From: Ophiodon elongatus
Lineage: Eukaryota > Chordata > Actinopteri > Perciformes > Hexagrammidae
Direction of reading: 5' to 3'
Assembly (NCBI GenBank): GCA_016806645.1
Contig: JACSYO010000093.1
Coordinates: 468,001 to 532,000 of the forward strand
Length of the DNA: 64,000 nucleotides
Shown here in pieces: positions 25,001 to 34,774 of this stretch. How positions within the stretch are numbered: the stretch's first letter is position 1; each line of letters starts with the position of its first letter. The position numbers and the translations under genes are program-made. The notes beneath the pieces were generated by a model, which saw only the letters and a list, made by a program, of their open reading frames with translations, was not told where the DNA came from and ran no database searches.

Positions 25001-25351
25001 TGTATAGATTTTATTTTGACATGCAGAGCTGTTTTGCACATTATGACCATGAAATCTTAAAATGTTATATATTTTTACTTTAATTTGATAACTTTGTAGT
25101 GACAATCTTAAAGGCAAATTGCAGTTTTCATTGTCCTTTTTGTAAATGATGTCACATGATTTTATTGAGTCTGAGACTTAACCGGCCTATTCACATAACT
25201 GTTGAACAAGCAAGATGATTTCGTTTTATGTTTAAATATTGTGTCTAACATCTAGGTATACGACATAAATCGTAAACCCAATATCTCATTGCTGGCATTT
25301 TTTGTAATTGTGATTTTCCAACAGGAGCACCCACCAGATTCTGACATTTGA
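421..25351 (+). CDS. lrp2b: Megalin-type LDL receptor-related protein 2 (lrp2b-like), 5'-truncated, 47 exons
   Basis: This is a giant type I endocytic receptor that binds many ligands (vitamin carriers, lipoproteins, signalling proteins) at the apical membrane. Forty-seven exons were traced by hand. All junctions are GT-AG and all phases agree, giving about 2,752 residues to the TGA at 25349-25351. The order is propeller/EGF units, 10 LDLR class A repeats, EGF pair, propeller, EGF, 11 LDLR class A repeats, EGF pair, propeller, EGF, membrane helix and tail. The 10 and 11 repeat counts and the order match clusters III and IV of LRP2 rather than LRP1. The gene enters the window already inside a propeller, so the N-terminal third is missing. 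No stop or frameshift was found. I assign it as the second LRP2 copy from its 17q-like neighbours and its divergent tail; that paralogue assignment is inference. Exon coordinates are given in the block entries. Confidence 0.9.
5430..8445 (+). other. lrp2b: lrp2b block 2: LDLR class A cluster of 10 repeats
   Basis: Exons are 5337-5540, 5736-5978, 6534-6659, 6813-6932, 7404-7535, 7837-8038 and 8150-8445. I count ten LDLR class A repeats, each with six cysteines and the acidic calcium-binding signature CDxxxDCxDxSDE (for example [13 protein letters not shown]). Most exons hold one repeat; exons at 5736 and 7837 hold two, and the repeat spanning the 8038/8150 junction is split inside its acidic loop. 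These repeats are the ligand-binding modules of the family. Ten repeats match cluster III of mammalian LRP2. All junctions but the split one are phase 1, the usual arrangement for this module. Confidence 0.88.
8735..8930 (+). repeat. Teleost interspersed repeat, family A copy
   Basis: Contains cttcaaatgt and tccaaaacccaaagatattc, phrases shared with copies at 28625, 33100 and (reverse) 46800. From memory this is a very common fish repeat; I cannot name its class with certainty. Confidence 0.5.
9108..11257 (+). other. lrp2b: lrp2b block 3: EGF pair, YWTD propeller, EGF
   Basis: Exons are 9108-9624, 9957-10112, 10455-10625, 10756-10979 and 11080-11257. The first exon is unusually long (517 nt). 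It carries two EGF modules, the second with the calcium-binding DLDEC start, plus the first propeller blades (LYWLDAG). Later blades read LYWVEG, LYWTDWG and VYWTDW. The block closes with an EGF-like unit ([11 protein letters not shown]) and the start of the first repeat of the next class A cluster (CSSTQFRC). An (AC)n tract begins just after the donor of the second exon. Confidence 0.87.
10120..10160. repeat. (AC)n microsatellite
   Basis: A nearly pure AC tract 8 nt after the donor of lrp2b exon 9957-10112. Confidence 0.95.
11700..11935 (-). pseudogene. 28S rRNA-derived fragment (D2 expansion region), antisense in an lrp2b intron
   Basis: On the minus strand, hallmarks of the vertebrate 28S D2 region occur in the right order: GAGGGATTCAACTC (11896-11883), GGCGCATTTCCTC (11817-11805), then GTCTTGAAACACGGA (11731-11717). 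The last is the conserved core just after D2. The GC-rich block is sharply bounded by AT-rich intron. It diverges right after the conserved core, so it is a degraded fragment, not a functional rRNA gene. Confidence 0.72.
12960..13075. repeat. Teleost interspersed repeat fragment (possible LINE/SINE tail)
   Basis: Reads ccattccattatccaaaccg then cttatcctattcagggtcgc, a phrase very common in fish genomes. A more degenerate relative lies near 18258-18300. Confidence 0.4.
13604..13636. repeat. Poly-C followed by (AC)n
   Basis: A 12-nt C run joins directly to an AC repeat, inside an lrp2b intron. Confidence 0.93.
13955..14017. repeat. (TGCTA)n pentanucleotide microsatellite
   Basis: About 12 perfect TGCTA units begin 25 nt after the donor of the lrp2b exon 13802-13930. 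Confidence 0.97.
14692..14791. repeat. 28-bp minisatellite, about 3.6 copies
   Basis: Units start CATGTGTCCATCAGGGACAT and are identical over three full copies plus a partial one. Each unit contains the short inverted repeat ATGTGTCC/GGACAT. Confidence 0.95.
17388..17420. repeat. 16-bp inverted repeat with 1-nt spacer
   Basis: Arms GCTAGCTCATCTAATG and CATTGGATGAGCTAGC match at 15 of 16 positions. In an lrp2b intron, 264 nt before the last class A exon. Confidence 0.85.
18851..18875. repeat. (AC)n microsatellite
   Basis: The repeat starts inside the splice donor region of lrp2b exon 18718-18849 (donor gtacacac). Confidence 0.92.
21986..22031. repeat. (AGT)n trinucleotide microsatellite
   Basis: About 14 AGT units in an lrp2b intron between exons at 21652 and 22255. 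Confidence 0.95.
22713..25351 (+). other. lrp2b: lrp2b block 6: transmembrane helix and cytoplasmic tail with four NPxY-like motifs
   Basis: Exons are 22713-22902, 23132-23195, 23720-23851, 24174-24263, 24547-24630, 24872-24928 and 25325-25351. A hydrophobic helix ([19 protein letters not shown]) is followed by the stop-transfer ARKK. Then come six Pro-Ser-Met repeats and four tyrosine motifs on separate phase-0 exons: FENPAY, INNPLY, FEKPAY and FKNPTY. Such motifs recruit PTB-domain endocytic adaptors (Dab2, ARH) in this family. The protein ends in DSDI, a class I PDZ ligand pattern (Ser at -2, hydrophobic at 0) comparable to the DSEV end of mammalian megalin. The 23851 donor (aag/gtccat) is a weak match. 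The exon at 23720 was placed by frame and its acceptor, and its first few residues are less certain than FENPAY. Confidence 0.82.
22829..22882 (+). repeat. lrp2b: Coding 9-bp repeat CCCTCCATG x6 in lrp2b
   Basis: Six in-frame units encode Pro-Ser-Met. The fifth unit has a synonymous C-to-T change. It lies between the membrane helix and the NPxY exons and is followed by PNLPKF. Confidence 0.95.
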
Positions 25352-25733
25352 TGTGACCTCTACATCCAGAGATTAGACTGATCCATGTTTCAGATCTGAA
25401 ACCTCATTCATTCTCATTGGAGGATGGAGCATTTATAAAGAACGGCACAACCTGAACAAGAGCATTTTGAACACTGACAGACCCAGAACAAATCAACCTT
25501 TTGTACAAAAGAGATATATTTTGTGTCAATATAAATTTGGATGGATATACATGCTTATTAACTACAATTTACATGTAGCAGTTTGTGTAAAAAAAAACAA
25601 AATCACACGCATGATTTAATGTAACTAATATGAGACTCATTCAATAAGTGAATAGAAACTTGTAAACTTGTTTATGATTAATTTGTTTTATATCTTTATT
25701 TACATTTTGATTTTGAGGAACTTGATTATTAAA
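25352..25733 (+). other. lrp2b: lrp2b 3' UTR with ATTAAA polyadenylation signal
   Basis: AT-rich noncoding sequence follows the stop. An ATTAAA signal lies at 25728-25733 and a GT-rich stretch at about 25759-25768, the usual arrangement for cleavage. The 3' UTR would be about 0.4 kb. Confidence 0.5.
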
Positions 25734-27169
25734 ACTGCTATTATCATCACTATATATATCTGTGTGTTGCTTTTTAAGCCCCTTAGATGAAGAAGCCCCC
25801 GATGCTGAGCGTTATTGCTGTCACGCCCTCTTATTTGCACCTTTCTTTGCGCGACAGTGAACATTTCACGGGAGGACCCGCCATTACGCCAAGGCTGATG
25901 TTATCCACTCGCTCTTCACAGATAGGACCCTGATCCCCAGCTATCTGACCCACTGAGCGAAGATGAAATGCTTTCTCATCATCCATTTAATAACACAGAG
26001 AGCCACAATTTGAGGCCGTAATCACAGGGCAGCAGCAGTGACTCTGCTCCTCTCTGACTGTCACAAATGTCTGAACACATCAAGGTCTGTTTGAACTTGC
26101 AACAACTAGGCCAACCAGATGAGCAAAGGGACAAAAGAGACAAGTGGGGGGGGACAAATCTGAGCCACTGAAGAAAAGTGCAATCACAATAGGGAGGGAT
26201 ATGGACCGGTGTGTTTCTATGTTGTGGTCCACGATTATTCACAGTCCATGTCTCATCACGAGGAGTCTCTGAACCTCAGCCCAAACAAGGACCATGCTGC
26301 TCACTGGGTGACAAACATGGAGGGAGGGAATGAATAGCAATAGATGGGTTTGAGAGGGGCGGACCAAAGAGGCATGCAGCCTGCAGCATGTGTGCACACT
26401 GTGCTGCCTTCATGAGCTGTCAGAAAGGGTGCCGGCACTCATGAATGAACCAACAATGATATCTACATGATTCCTGAATGGGCAGGAAGTTGTTTGTTTT
26501 TTCAATGGCCCAAAAGAGTAAGGGTGATTGGTTTTACATCAGGTTATAGTTTGTATGGAAGCCCCTTTCTGTCAAATAAGTCAAAATGATGAGACGCTAA
26601 GTGATATTATGGCATAATAATATAAAGTCAAGATTCTGACTTTACATAAAACTAAATTATGATTATATTTGTCATTTTGTCGTTCTTTTTCCTGCCAGAA
26701 ACGGGCTTCCATATATACTTTGCATTTTGTGCAATAATGTATATTTTAGATCCCTATTTCCATTTTCTGTTCCCTTCTCGGTTAGCAAAGTAATTTACAA
26801 CACAACTTTAAACCACTCTTAAACAAACAGTCAACAATGATCAGATGCCATGGCTGGGTCACTGGGGGTCAGTTGGGCCGATTTTGACATCCTTGACCCC
26901 ATCTCACACAACACTTTGTTTAGAATATCCACCAATTGAACACAGTATAATGAAGATAATAGTGTCGACTAACAACAGACTACATTTTTTTTATTCACAA
27001 CCTCTACAAGACCACACGATTATGTAAAAACATGCTTCACTTGATATTGTACTTCAGTGGCGTAAATGTCTTTTTCTCCTTATGCTCGTTTTCCCTTACT
27101 CATTTTTCATCCAGCAAAAAAAAACCAGCATTAGTCTATTTTCATCTGTGGATCTCGGGTGTTGGAGAT
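25734..27169. other. Intergenic region between lrp2b and mpp3
   Basis: No convincing coding exon or RNA gene was found. A more GC-rich patch at about 25790-25960 stands out from the AT-rich surroundings, but I could not assign it. Confidence 0.4.
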
Positions 27170-27424
27170 TACGAGGAGCACCTGAAGGCAGCACAGACAG
27201 AGAGAGAGTGAGGGCGAGAGCGGACTGACTGACAGAGGGGGAAGGGGCGGCTCATTGAGAGATAGATTGGATGGAGCAGAGAAATACAACCAGTCAGCTG
27301 AAGACGGAGCGAACGGAGCAATACAGAGAAAGAAATAAGAAAGAGAAAAAATACTCTCGCGTTATAAACAGAGGCCGTGTCGGGTTGAAACGCGCGCGCT
27401 GAGGCTGAGAGGAGCCTCAACAAG
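27170..27424 (+). promoter_or_regulatory. mpp3: Candidate mpp3 promoter / noncoding first exon
   Basis: A purine-rich stretch turns CpG-rich (cgcgcgcgctgagg near 27390) and ends in a good splice donor (caacaag/gtacgg, last exon base 27424). It lies 1.8 kb past the end of lrp2b and 7.35 kb before the mpp3 start codon, on the same strand. That is the expected place for a 5' UTR exon. No TATA box was recognised. It could instead be an unrelated noncoding transcript. Confidence 0.33.
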
Positions 27425-28624
27425 GTACGGATGCTTTCTAACGTGCACGCGCTGAACTCTGTGCAGTTTTTTTTTACCACTGTTCATGTATGTGTCTGAC
27501 AAAGAGAAATTTAATAGCTCCAGGGAAACTGTCAGGTAGTCTTAGTTTGCACAAATGTAGATAAAGGAAATGCAAAAAAACGTGTTCTGTTTTTTTTTTG
27601 TTTTTTGCTTGTTATTTATTAGGCTTTTAACAATTTGAGGTTTCCAAACACAAGTCTGAGTAGAACCATGTGGATGCGTGGTGCCCGTGCTGCATGTTAA
27701 TGAGGGGTGTGCATCACCTGTGATCAATCAAACTCCAAATATCAGATTACGCTGTCGTGACGAGTGTGAGGAGAGACTAATGCGTGTGGTCGTGCACAGT
27801 GATGGACTATCAGCTAATTCAATGAGCATTCTCCTGCTGATTTTAAATCATTTCTAAATGGGGAATCATTTCTTGTTGGTTAACAGGACAGGCCTGTGAC
27901 TTCGTCGGGCTCTGCTGCAGGGCAGGAGGAGAGTTTTATGGCTTCTTTTGTGAGCAGGAGAGCCATAATAGAGATTCAATGAAGGTCAGGGTTTTGCACA
28001 GTTTTTTTAGTAAACAAAGACTCGAGGAAGAATGTGCACCATTCAGAGGTTAAAAGGGAAGTTTAGAAACGTATCTTCCTTTTTATGATTATTTTTGCCA
28101 TGTTTGGGGTAAAAAATATGATGTTTTCAATGCAAATAAATCAAATTGATTGAGAAGAGGTCTTTGTTTGCAGGCCCCTGCTACTACACTCTGTTTTTCC
28201 GCACATTTACACTCATTACAAGCTCAGTGGGAGTTTAACATCAGCCATCAGTCAAAAAGCCTCTAAAGTTTGGCTCGCCACCAGACAGATTGGCACTTTG
28301 TCAAACATCGCCTCCTCTGTCCCTAAAAATCCATTTAGCTGTTGAAATCCTGAAATGAGACACAGAATTGTCGGGTTTCTGTCCCTCAGACAGGGAGCCA
28401 AATTCAATCTCTAGAAGTGATTCTTTATCCAGCTGAGTCTCAGAGTGGGCGAGCTGAAGGTGTTCTGAAGTGATGTTCTTCTTATAAGCCTCTTAAAAGC
28501 CGTCTGGCTCCTGACCTCCTCTGCACTGTATATTTCAATACAAGCGTTTTTATTCAAATATGAACTAACTGTCTCCTCTTCATTTTAGATCCTACACACT
28601 ATTTCAGATGTTGACCGACTTTAG

Positions 28625-28870
28625 GATTAGAGCCGAAACAATTAGTTGCTCGACAGAAAAATAGTAGGCTACTATTTTGTTATTTGTCTCTGCGCTTTTT
28701 CCCCCCCAAAGCAAAAACAGTGAAAAAATGCCAAAGATTTAAACTTATCAAATGAGAGGGTCACATTTTATTTTAAACTTAATAAATTTAACTTGTGGTT
28801 AAACAAAAACAAGACATTTGAAGATGTCACCTTGGGCTCTGGTACTTATTGTTTGACATTTCATAGATGT
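28625..28870 (-). repeat. Teleost interspersed repeat, family A copy (degenerate, orientation mixed)
   Basis: Contains acaagacatttgaagatgtc followed by accttgggctctgg, the reverse-sense counterpart of family A copies. Its left part resembles the usual start of the family. Confidence 0.4.
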
Positions 28871-31800
28871 ATAACAAGCCACTTTTCTTTTCCCACTTAA
28901 GAGAATAGAATGCATTATATTTTTTTAAATGAGGAAAAACACTTTTCTTTTTTTTTTTGTAGAGTTGCTGTCGATTATCCTAATACCCTCGCAAAATGTA
29001 CAGCAGGCCACTTTTTTTCACAGATGGAAATTGGAATGAAATCTGTCACATCCAGATAAGTCAGATTGGCCATGTGGGTGGCATTAGAGGTGGTGGACAC
29101 ACGGAGCGCTGGGCAGATGGCGTCAGCAGTGTGTCGACGACCTCGCCCCTCTCTGGCTCCCTCTCGAGACCCGTCCAACAGCAAATGAGTCTGACAAACA
29201 GGTGGCGTGCATGTTTGCTTGGGTTTCGTGTGTTGTGTGTGTGTGTGTGAGTACAGGGCGTAGTAACATAAGGTTGAGCTCTCCAAACACAATGTCAGTT
29301 TACTAAAGTACTCCACTGACTTCACTGTAGAGTGCGCCGTTTAGTAATAGGATGAATAATCTTGTCACAATCAAGTGACAGTGTGATGGTAAATGACAAT
29401 GAGGCCGACATAAAGAGACACCAGGGACAAAGTTAACTGCTGGGAAATTCAGACAAGCAGCCAAATCATCAAAGGGACAATCAGTGAGGGTTGTACTGTC
29501 AGTCATAAGACTGTGACGAGAAGCATGTGAATATGGAATTTGTCATGATCCAGCACTCTCATGTGAGGACTAGCAGCCAGGGGAAATCCATGAGTAGAAA
29601 CATGAAATAATATTCCAAAACAATAAGGAACACTCAGCTGACTGCTGTACTATATTACAATATTAGTGAGCCTTTAGTAGGTGCAGTAACAAGATAACCT
29701 AAGACAACTATCAGTATAATATTAAATTGTTTTTATTGGAATATAAGCAGACACTATTTCAAGACTGCCTGAGCAACTCAACGTCAACCCCTATGTTCCT
29801 GAGATTAAAAAACAAAAAACTTGGAAATTAGAGTTGACAAATGATGGACAAATTATTTCTGGATAAATTAATATTATATATATTGTATTCCTGCTCGTAC
29901 TGTGAGTTAAAGTCAAGATGACAGCAATGTCTTACAGCAAGGACAGGACTGACGGCTCTTAGGACATTCTTCTCAGTATTTTATTTCCTTGCCTATAACT
30001 GTAGACAACAGAAGCATCACAGTAAGGAAATAATATATCATGATTCTAACCTATAGTATAGAAAATTAACAATATCAATTAACCTCTTCTAACAGGAGTA
30101 AGAGGGTGTAATAACAGTAAGTCTAATAACACAGAAAAAGCAAAAAAGTACATGTTGACTTGCCACTTTAATACAATAAATTACTAAATAAAATGATTTA
30201 TCCCTTTATTAAAACTGCCGCAGATTCATTTTCTGTCGATCCCTACAATATTCAATTATTCGAATTATAGTTCTTCTTGCCATAAGTACACATGTACATA
30301 ATCCATTTCCAATCGATTTCATATTAGAAAAGATGAATGCTGAATGCTTTTCAGTATAACCTCTGCTACATCCTTGCTGCTATTCAGTTTCTGTTCTAAT
30401 CTTAGTCTTTTCTAATCTGCTTCATTGTATTCATTGAAATCCTCAGTGATGCACACACAGCGGGCACTGCCGTCTTAAATCAAGGAGGCTAGATAATACC
30501 ACCATATGGCCAGTGGTAACCTGGTAAGTATTTAGTACGACAGACTCAGTGAGTGAATATGTGAGTGAGTGAGTGAGAGGGAATAAACAGAAAGAAGTCG
30601 GCTTTAAGCTCTTCTCAGCCTCTTGTAATTAGAGAGAGTTGGATGGAGGGAGGAAGAGAGTGAAAGAAGGTCAGGAACGTGGTTCAAGAGTGTTGGGAGG
30701 CAGGCTGAGTGACAGCAGAGCTGTCAGCTTTGTTGTTGGAACCAAGTTTTCTCAATGGAGTGGAGTTGTACAGTGGCCAACAGATGGCAAATAGAAAGTC
30801 AAGTTACAGGACACTTCTTCCCTACAGAGGTAGCAGGCAGTGATTACAGATGCAGTGAAGTTGAGAAAAGGGGATTAAAGTAGATAAAAAGGTTGTAATG
30901 CCTTGTTTTCATGACTTTTTAGGCTTATTATTTTATAAAAACAGAGCCTGTATTATAATGTTATTGAAGTCATTATAGTTATGTCATAACTATTTAATTT
31001 AATACTTAAATATGTGTCAAAGACGCTTAACTTCAATAAATTGCATACATTTCAGTCGCCATCTTAGATGGTAGTTACTGCTACTCTGCTAAGCTAGGTA
31101 GCGTTAGCTATTGTTAGTTATTAGATATTGTTTATCATGACTAAACTAAACAGCTGAATCATTTTAATTATGTGGAATAACTAACTTAATTACCAAAGTG
31201 TTTGTTCATCAAAATTGATATTTTTTTCAATTACATTGAACAGCTGTAAAAGAGAATCCATAAGAATAGTAATGTAGTTTTAGCTTTAGCTAGCTTTCCC
31301 TTGACATGTCTCGCTGGCTTACACTGCCTACTTTTGTCTCACTAAATTGTTGGTTTATGTCTTTTTATTAGATTTGTGAGTTTTATCCTTTAAATATTAT
31401 TTTTGGGTGGAATTTTAGAAATTTTATTTATCTAGTAGCCGCAATCTCTGAGCCTGGTTATTCCTTGGTTGTCAACCTGGTAGTCCACCATAATTCCTGG
31501 ATATCCTCCTACGGATCCGATCTCTGTATCCTGCGTGAATAAATATTTTATATAAGTTTATGTAGTTAGTCGACGCTGTGCATAATGCCATAATGTCCAT
31601 ATTTCTCTCTTGATAATGTGCAGAATGGATTTTTTAAAAGTGCTGCTTTGTCAATGCAGGATGAGTGAATGAAGGGACAGATATGCTGATGGTGGTGCAG
31701 CATTAGACTGAATCAATCTGAGGATATTATTATTGATGCCTGATTGAGGCTCACGGATGGGGAGAGGTCAAGGGTCATGTCATGCTCCGGCAGTGATCCT

Positions 31801-32057
31801 GCATGGACAACATGTAATTACAAGACACTGGTGATGCTAGTCTAGAACACAAATGTTCCGGCCAACCATAAAACCACAGTGTTTGTTTTTTTTACATTTA
31901 AGTATTTGTATAGATTAAACTATTTCGATAGAATGTGTTATACTGAGCTTTAAATGTGCTGGTGGGTGGATTTAGTTACTTTTGGACAGAGCCAGCCATT
32001 TCCCTTTTATTTCTAGTATGTATGAAAATATGGCACTAAATTTATATTTGACACAGT

Positions 32058-32135
32058 AGTATTGATCTTCTCATTAAACTCTTAGAAAGAAAGCAAATAA
32101 GTGTGTTTCCTAAAATGTCAAACTATTTCTTTTAA
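32058..32135 (+). repeat. Teleost interspersed repeat, family B 3' part
   Basis: Reads atcttctcattaaactctta, then agaaagcaaataagtgtg and ends aactatttctttaa. This is the tail of the family seen more fully at 38050 and 39515. Confidence 0.5.
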
Positions 32136-33099
32136 GCAATAGATTATGGAATCAAATGCTGAATGAAGAAATGCAAATAGATGATGTATGGTAGGTTCAT
32201 CCTAAATAAGTTGTTTGAAAGGTAATTCCTATCTGACTTGTTTGTAATGATGCCGTCAGTAAGCAATGCTGTTGATGGACTACAGCAGCAACGTTTAACA
32301 GGCAGTCAATTACAACGTGTAATAGGTCATTCCAGAGCAGCTTCAAAAGCTTGTTTTTCATCACCACTCATCAGTCTAATGCACAATTGAATGCATTTTA
32401 TTTTAAACATGAATCCAAACTTGGCTTTATGAACACTTGTTACCAGCTTAACAATGGTCGGTTTGTGCTGTCGCTGTATATTTTAATTGCCACTTTGGCA
32501 CAATGCCAACCTGCCCCTTCAATCATTTTCCTCCAAACTAGAAATGTCCTTGGCAGCTGTTTTCTTTCTTGTTGTTTTCACAAGCCCACCAGGGGAAATG
32601 TGACAGAACATGACAAATGATTTAAGTTAAGACAGTTGTAAATCACTGTTTTGATGAAATTGTCAGAATATTTGACATAAGATGACAGAAAAACAGGAAA
32701 GAATATTTTTTTTAACTTGGGTGTTATATAGACAAACCCTCATTGCCAACATGCTGATCTGCGTCTGTCTTTTGTTTATGGACGTCAGGCGTGTTTGTGG
32801 TAACTGTGGACGTCTAACAATGAGCCAGAAAATGCTCAAAGGAAATGTTGCTTTCAGAGTAGAAAACACAGACTTTTGCTTTTAATTAGTTTTTCGTAGA
32901 CCACCATTTCCACTGTAGGTGGTAAACATACACTTACAATACAATGTTTACCATTGGAAAGTTAACTGTTAAGCTTTGCAGGAAATTCCTAGACATAGAT
33001 GTCGTTTGGCAATATGAGCAAAGTCACGTTTCTTGTTTAATACTTTAATCTACAAATGAAATACAGGAATTACTGTAAGACTTAACAGATTTTTATTTT

Positions 33100-33240
33100 T
33101 TTTGTCTTTTAAAGGTCAAAATATAGTAAAAAAAAAAAAAATCCCATCACAGTTTCCCAGAGCTCAAGCTGTCACCTTCATATTATTTGTTTTGTCCGAC
33201 GAACCGTCTAAATCCCAAATATATTTAATTGACAATGATA
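33100..33240 (+). repeat. Teleost interspersed repeat, family A copy
   Basis: Contains cccatcacagtttcccagag, then tgttttgtccgac, and ends with aaatcccaaatatat. It matches the order of family A. Confidence 0.5.
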
Positions 33241-33719
33241 ACAACAAAAAAGAACAGAAATCCTAGAAATACATACAACCAGAGAATACATCAAGCAAAA
33301 ATGGCAATCTATTGTATACATAAACTGTAATTGCACTATTGGTTTTGCACATACATTTGGTTTGCGTGACATACGTTTCCTTCCCGAGATCTAAATAGTT
33401 TGATCCTGTCTAAACTGAAACTATTGATTATCAAAATTGTTCCCATGTTTTCTGCCAATTGATTATTTGTAGTGATTTGTCCGATCCTAATGGAAATAAA
33501 ACCCTGACATGTTTTGCTGTGCTGCGATGTCCTTGAATTTGACGTTTTTAGGAGGTGAGGAAACCCTGCCTGGAACAAAATATATAATGGAAATGAAAAT
33601 CTTATATTGATGCCAGATTGAAGCTGCAAGCTTCACAGCACACAGTACCAAACTAGTGGAGTGAATAATGTGACACAACCCCATTAAATTAATCTTATCT
33701 GTGAGACGATGGAAATGTA

Positions 33720-33930
33720 AACACAAGGCAAGTTTATCTGTAGAGCACATTTCAACAAGGCAATTCAAAGTGCTTCACATAAAACCATTAAGCATTAAAA
33801 CATAATACAAAAGAAAAGATGATTTAAAAACAATTAAGAACATTCATTTAAACATTAAAAACAGTCAGTAAAACATTAAAAAGCTAAAAAAAATAGAATA
33901 AAAGTTGCAGTGCAGTTTAAGAAATAAAAT
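33720..33930. repeat. Teleost interspersed repeat fragment
   Basis: Reads aaggcaagtttatctgtaga then acaaggcaattcaaagtgct followed by A-rich cattaaaa units. I recognise it as a common fish repeat pattern; the class is uncertain. Confidence 0.4.
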
Positions 33931-34774
33931 ACAGTAGTGAGATGCAGAAATTGATTAAGATCCTTGAATCTGGTTCAATTAAAGGCAACAGCAAACAGAA
34001 GAGTCTTACAGTGAGAGTACTGTATGGTACTGTATAGTTGCCATGGTGACAAACAAGGTGAAGCATCGTATTGGACAAAAGTTCAGCGTAATCTGACCGC
34101 ACTTTCCTCTAGTTTGACAGTCGCACAGTTTGAAATGAAATGAATGCTCAGTAATGAAAGCGGGTATTAATTATATTGACACTTCGGCACAGTAATGGCT
34201 TGATTCATCACTGTCGAAGCGGCTGGTTTCCTTTTGAAAATGTGATTACGTTCAGAATTAATTTCTAATGAGAAAATAGACTCTTTACTAAGTGAGCCTC
34301 AAGGTACTAAAACCTATTTGTATAGCCTCACTGTGCTCTCCATTAGTATCACAAGAGGTCATAATTTTGCTTTTATAATCTGTTTATAACCCTTTATTTT
34401 TTTGTTGCGCCTACCACCACCATGAAAATGATATTCTTTGTGTCTTTAAGAATCAAACTCCTGTTTTTCCAAGCCTATGTACCTATGTAGTTTTTAATTA
34501 TTTGTGAAACATAAATTAAGAGTTCTCAGAATAAAATCATAATTGTGGGGAAAACCCTAAATTCTGAGAAATCTTAAAATTAATCAATTTTTTTAAAAAT
34601 GCAGATCTAAGAGTCACATTGTGTTTAGTTTTTTCCTGTTCCTAGCTGTCTGTGATTTTTCACCTTGGTCACGAGGAACGGGAGGAGCCAGTGGAGAGTT
34701 AACCAGCTTTGTTTTCTCTCCCTCCCTGTTCGACCCCTCTCTTCACCCTCCTGCCTCTCTGAATGATTGAAGCC

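Larger units (their letters stand above)
27425..34774 (+). other. Presumed large first intron / upstream region of mpp3
   Basis: No coding exon was found in this 7.3 kb AT-rich stretch. It holds dispersed teleost repeats (28625-28870, 32058-32135, 33100-33240, 33720-33930), a short (GT)n at 29231-29247 and many homopolymer runs. Open frames here are short and show no recognisable protein family. Confidence 0.45.

Noticed and set aside
421..25351. Assignment to LRP1 or LRP4 instead of LRP2
   Set aside because: The cluster sizes (10 and 11), the order of EGF and propeller units and the tail do not fit LRP1 or the much smaller LRP4.
29811..30245. Possible further family A repeat fragments
   Set aside because: Only short phrases match (for example gattcattttctgtcgatcc near 30223); too degenerate to call.
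34763..34763. Upstream in-frame ATG of mpp3 as the start
   Set aside because: The ATG 12 nt downstream gives the [14 protein letters not shown] start that matches mammalian MPP3; the upstream one cannot be excluded but is less likely.
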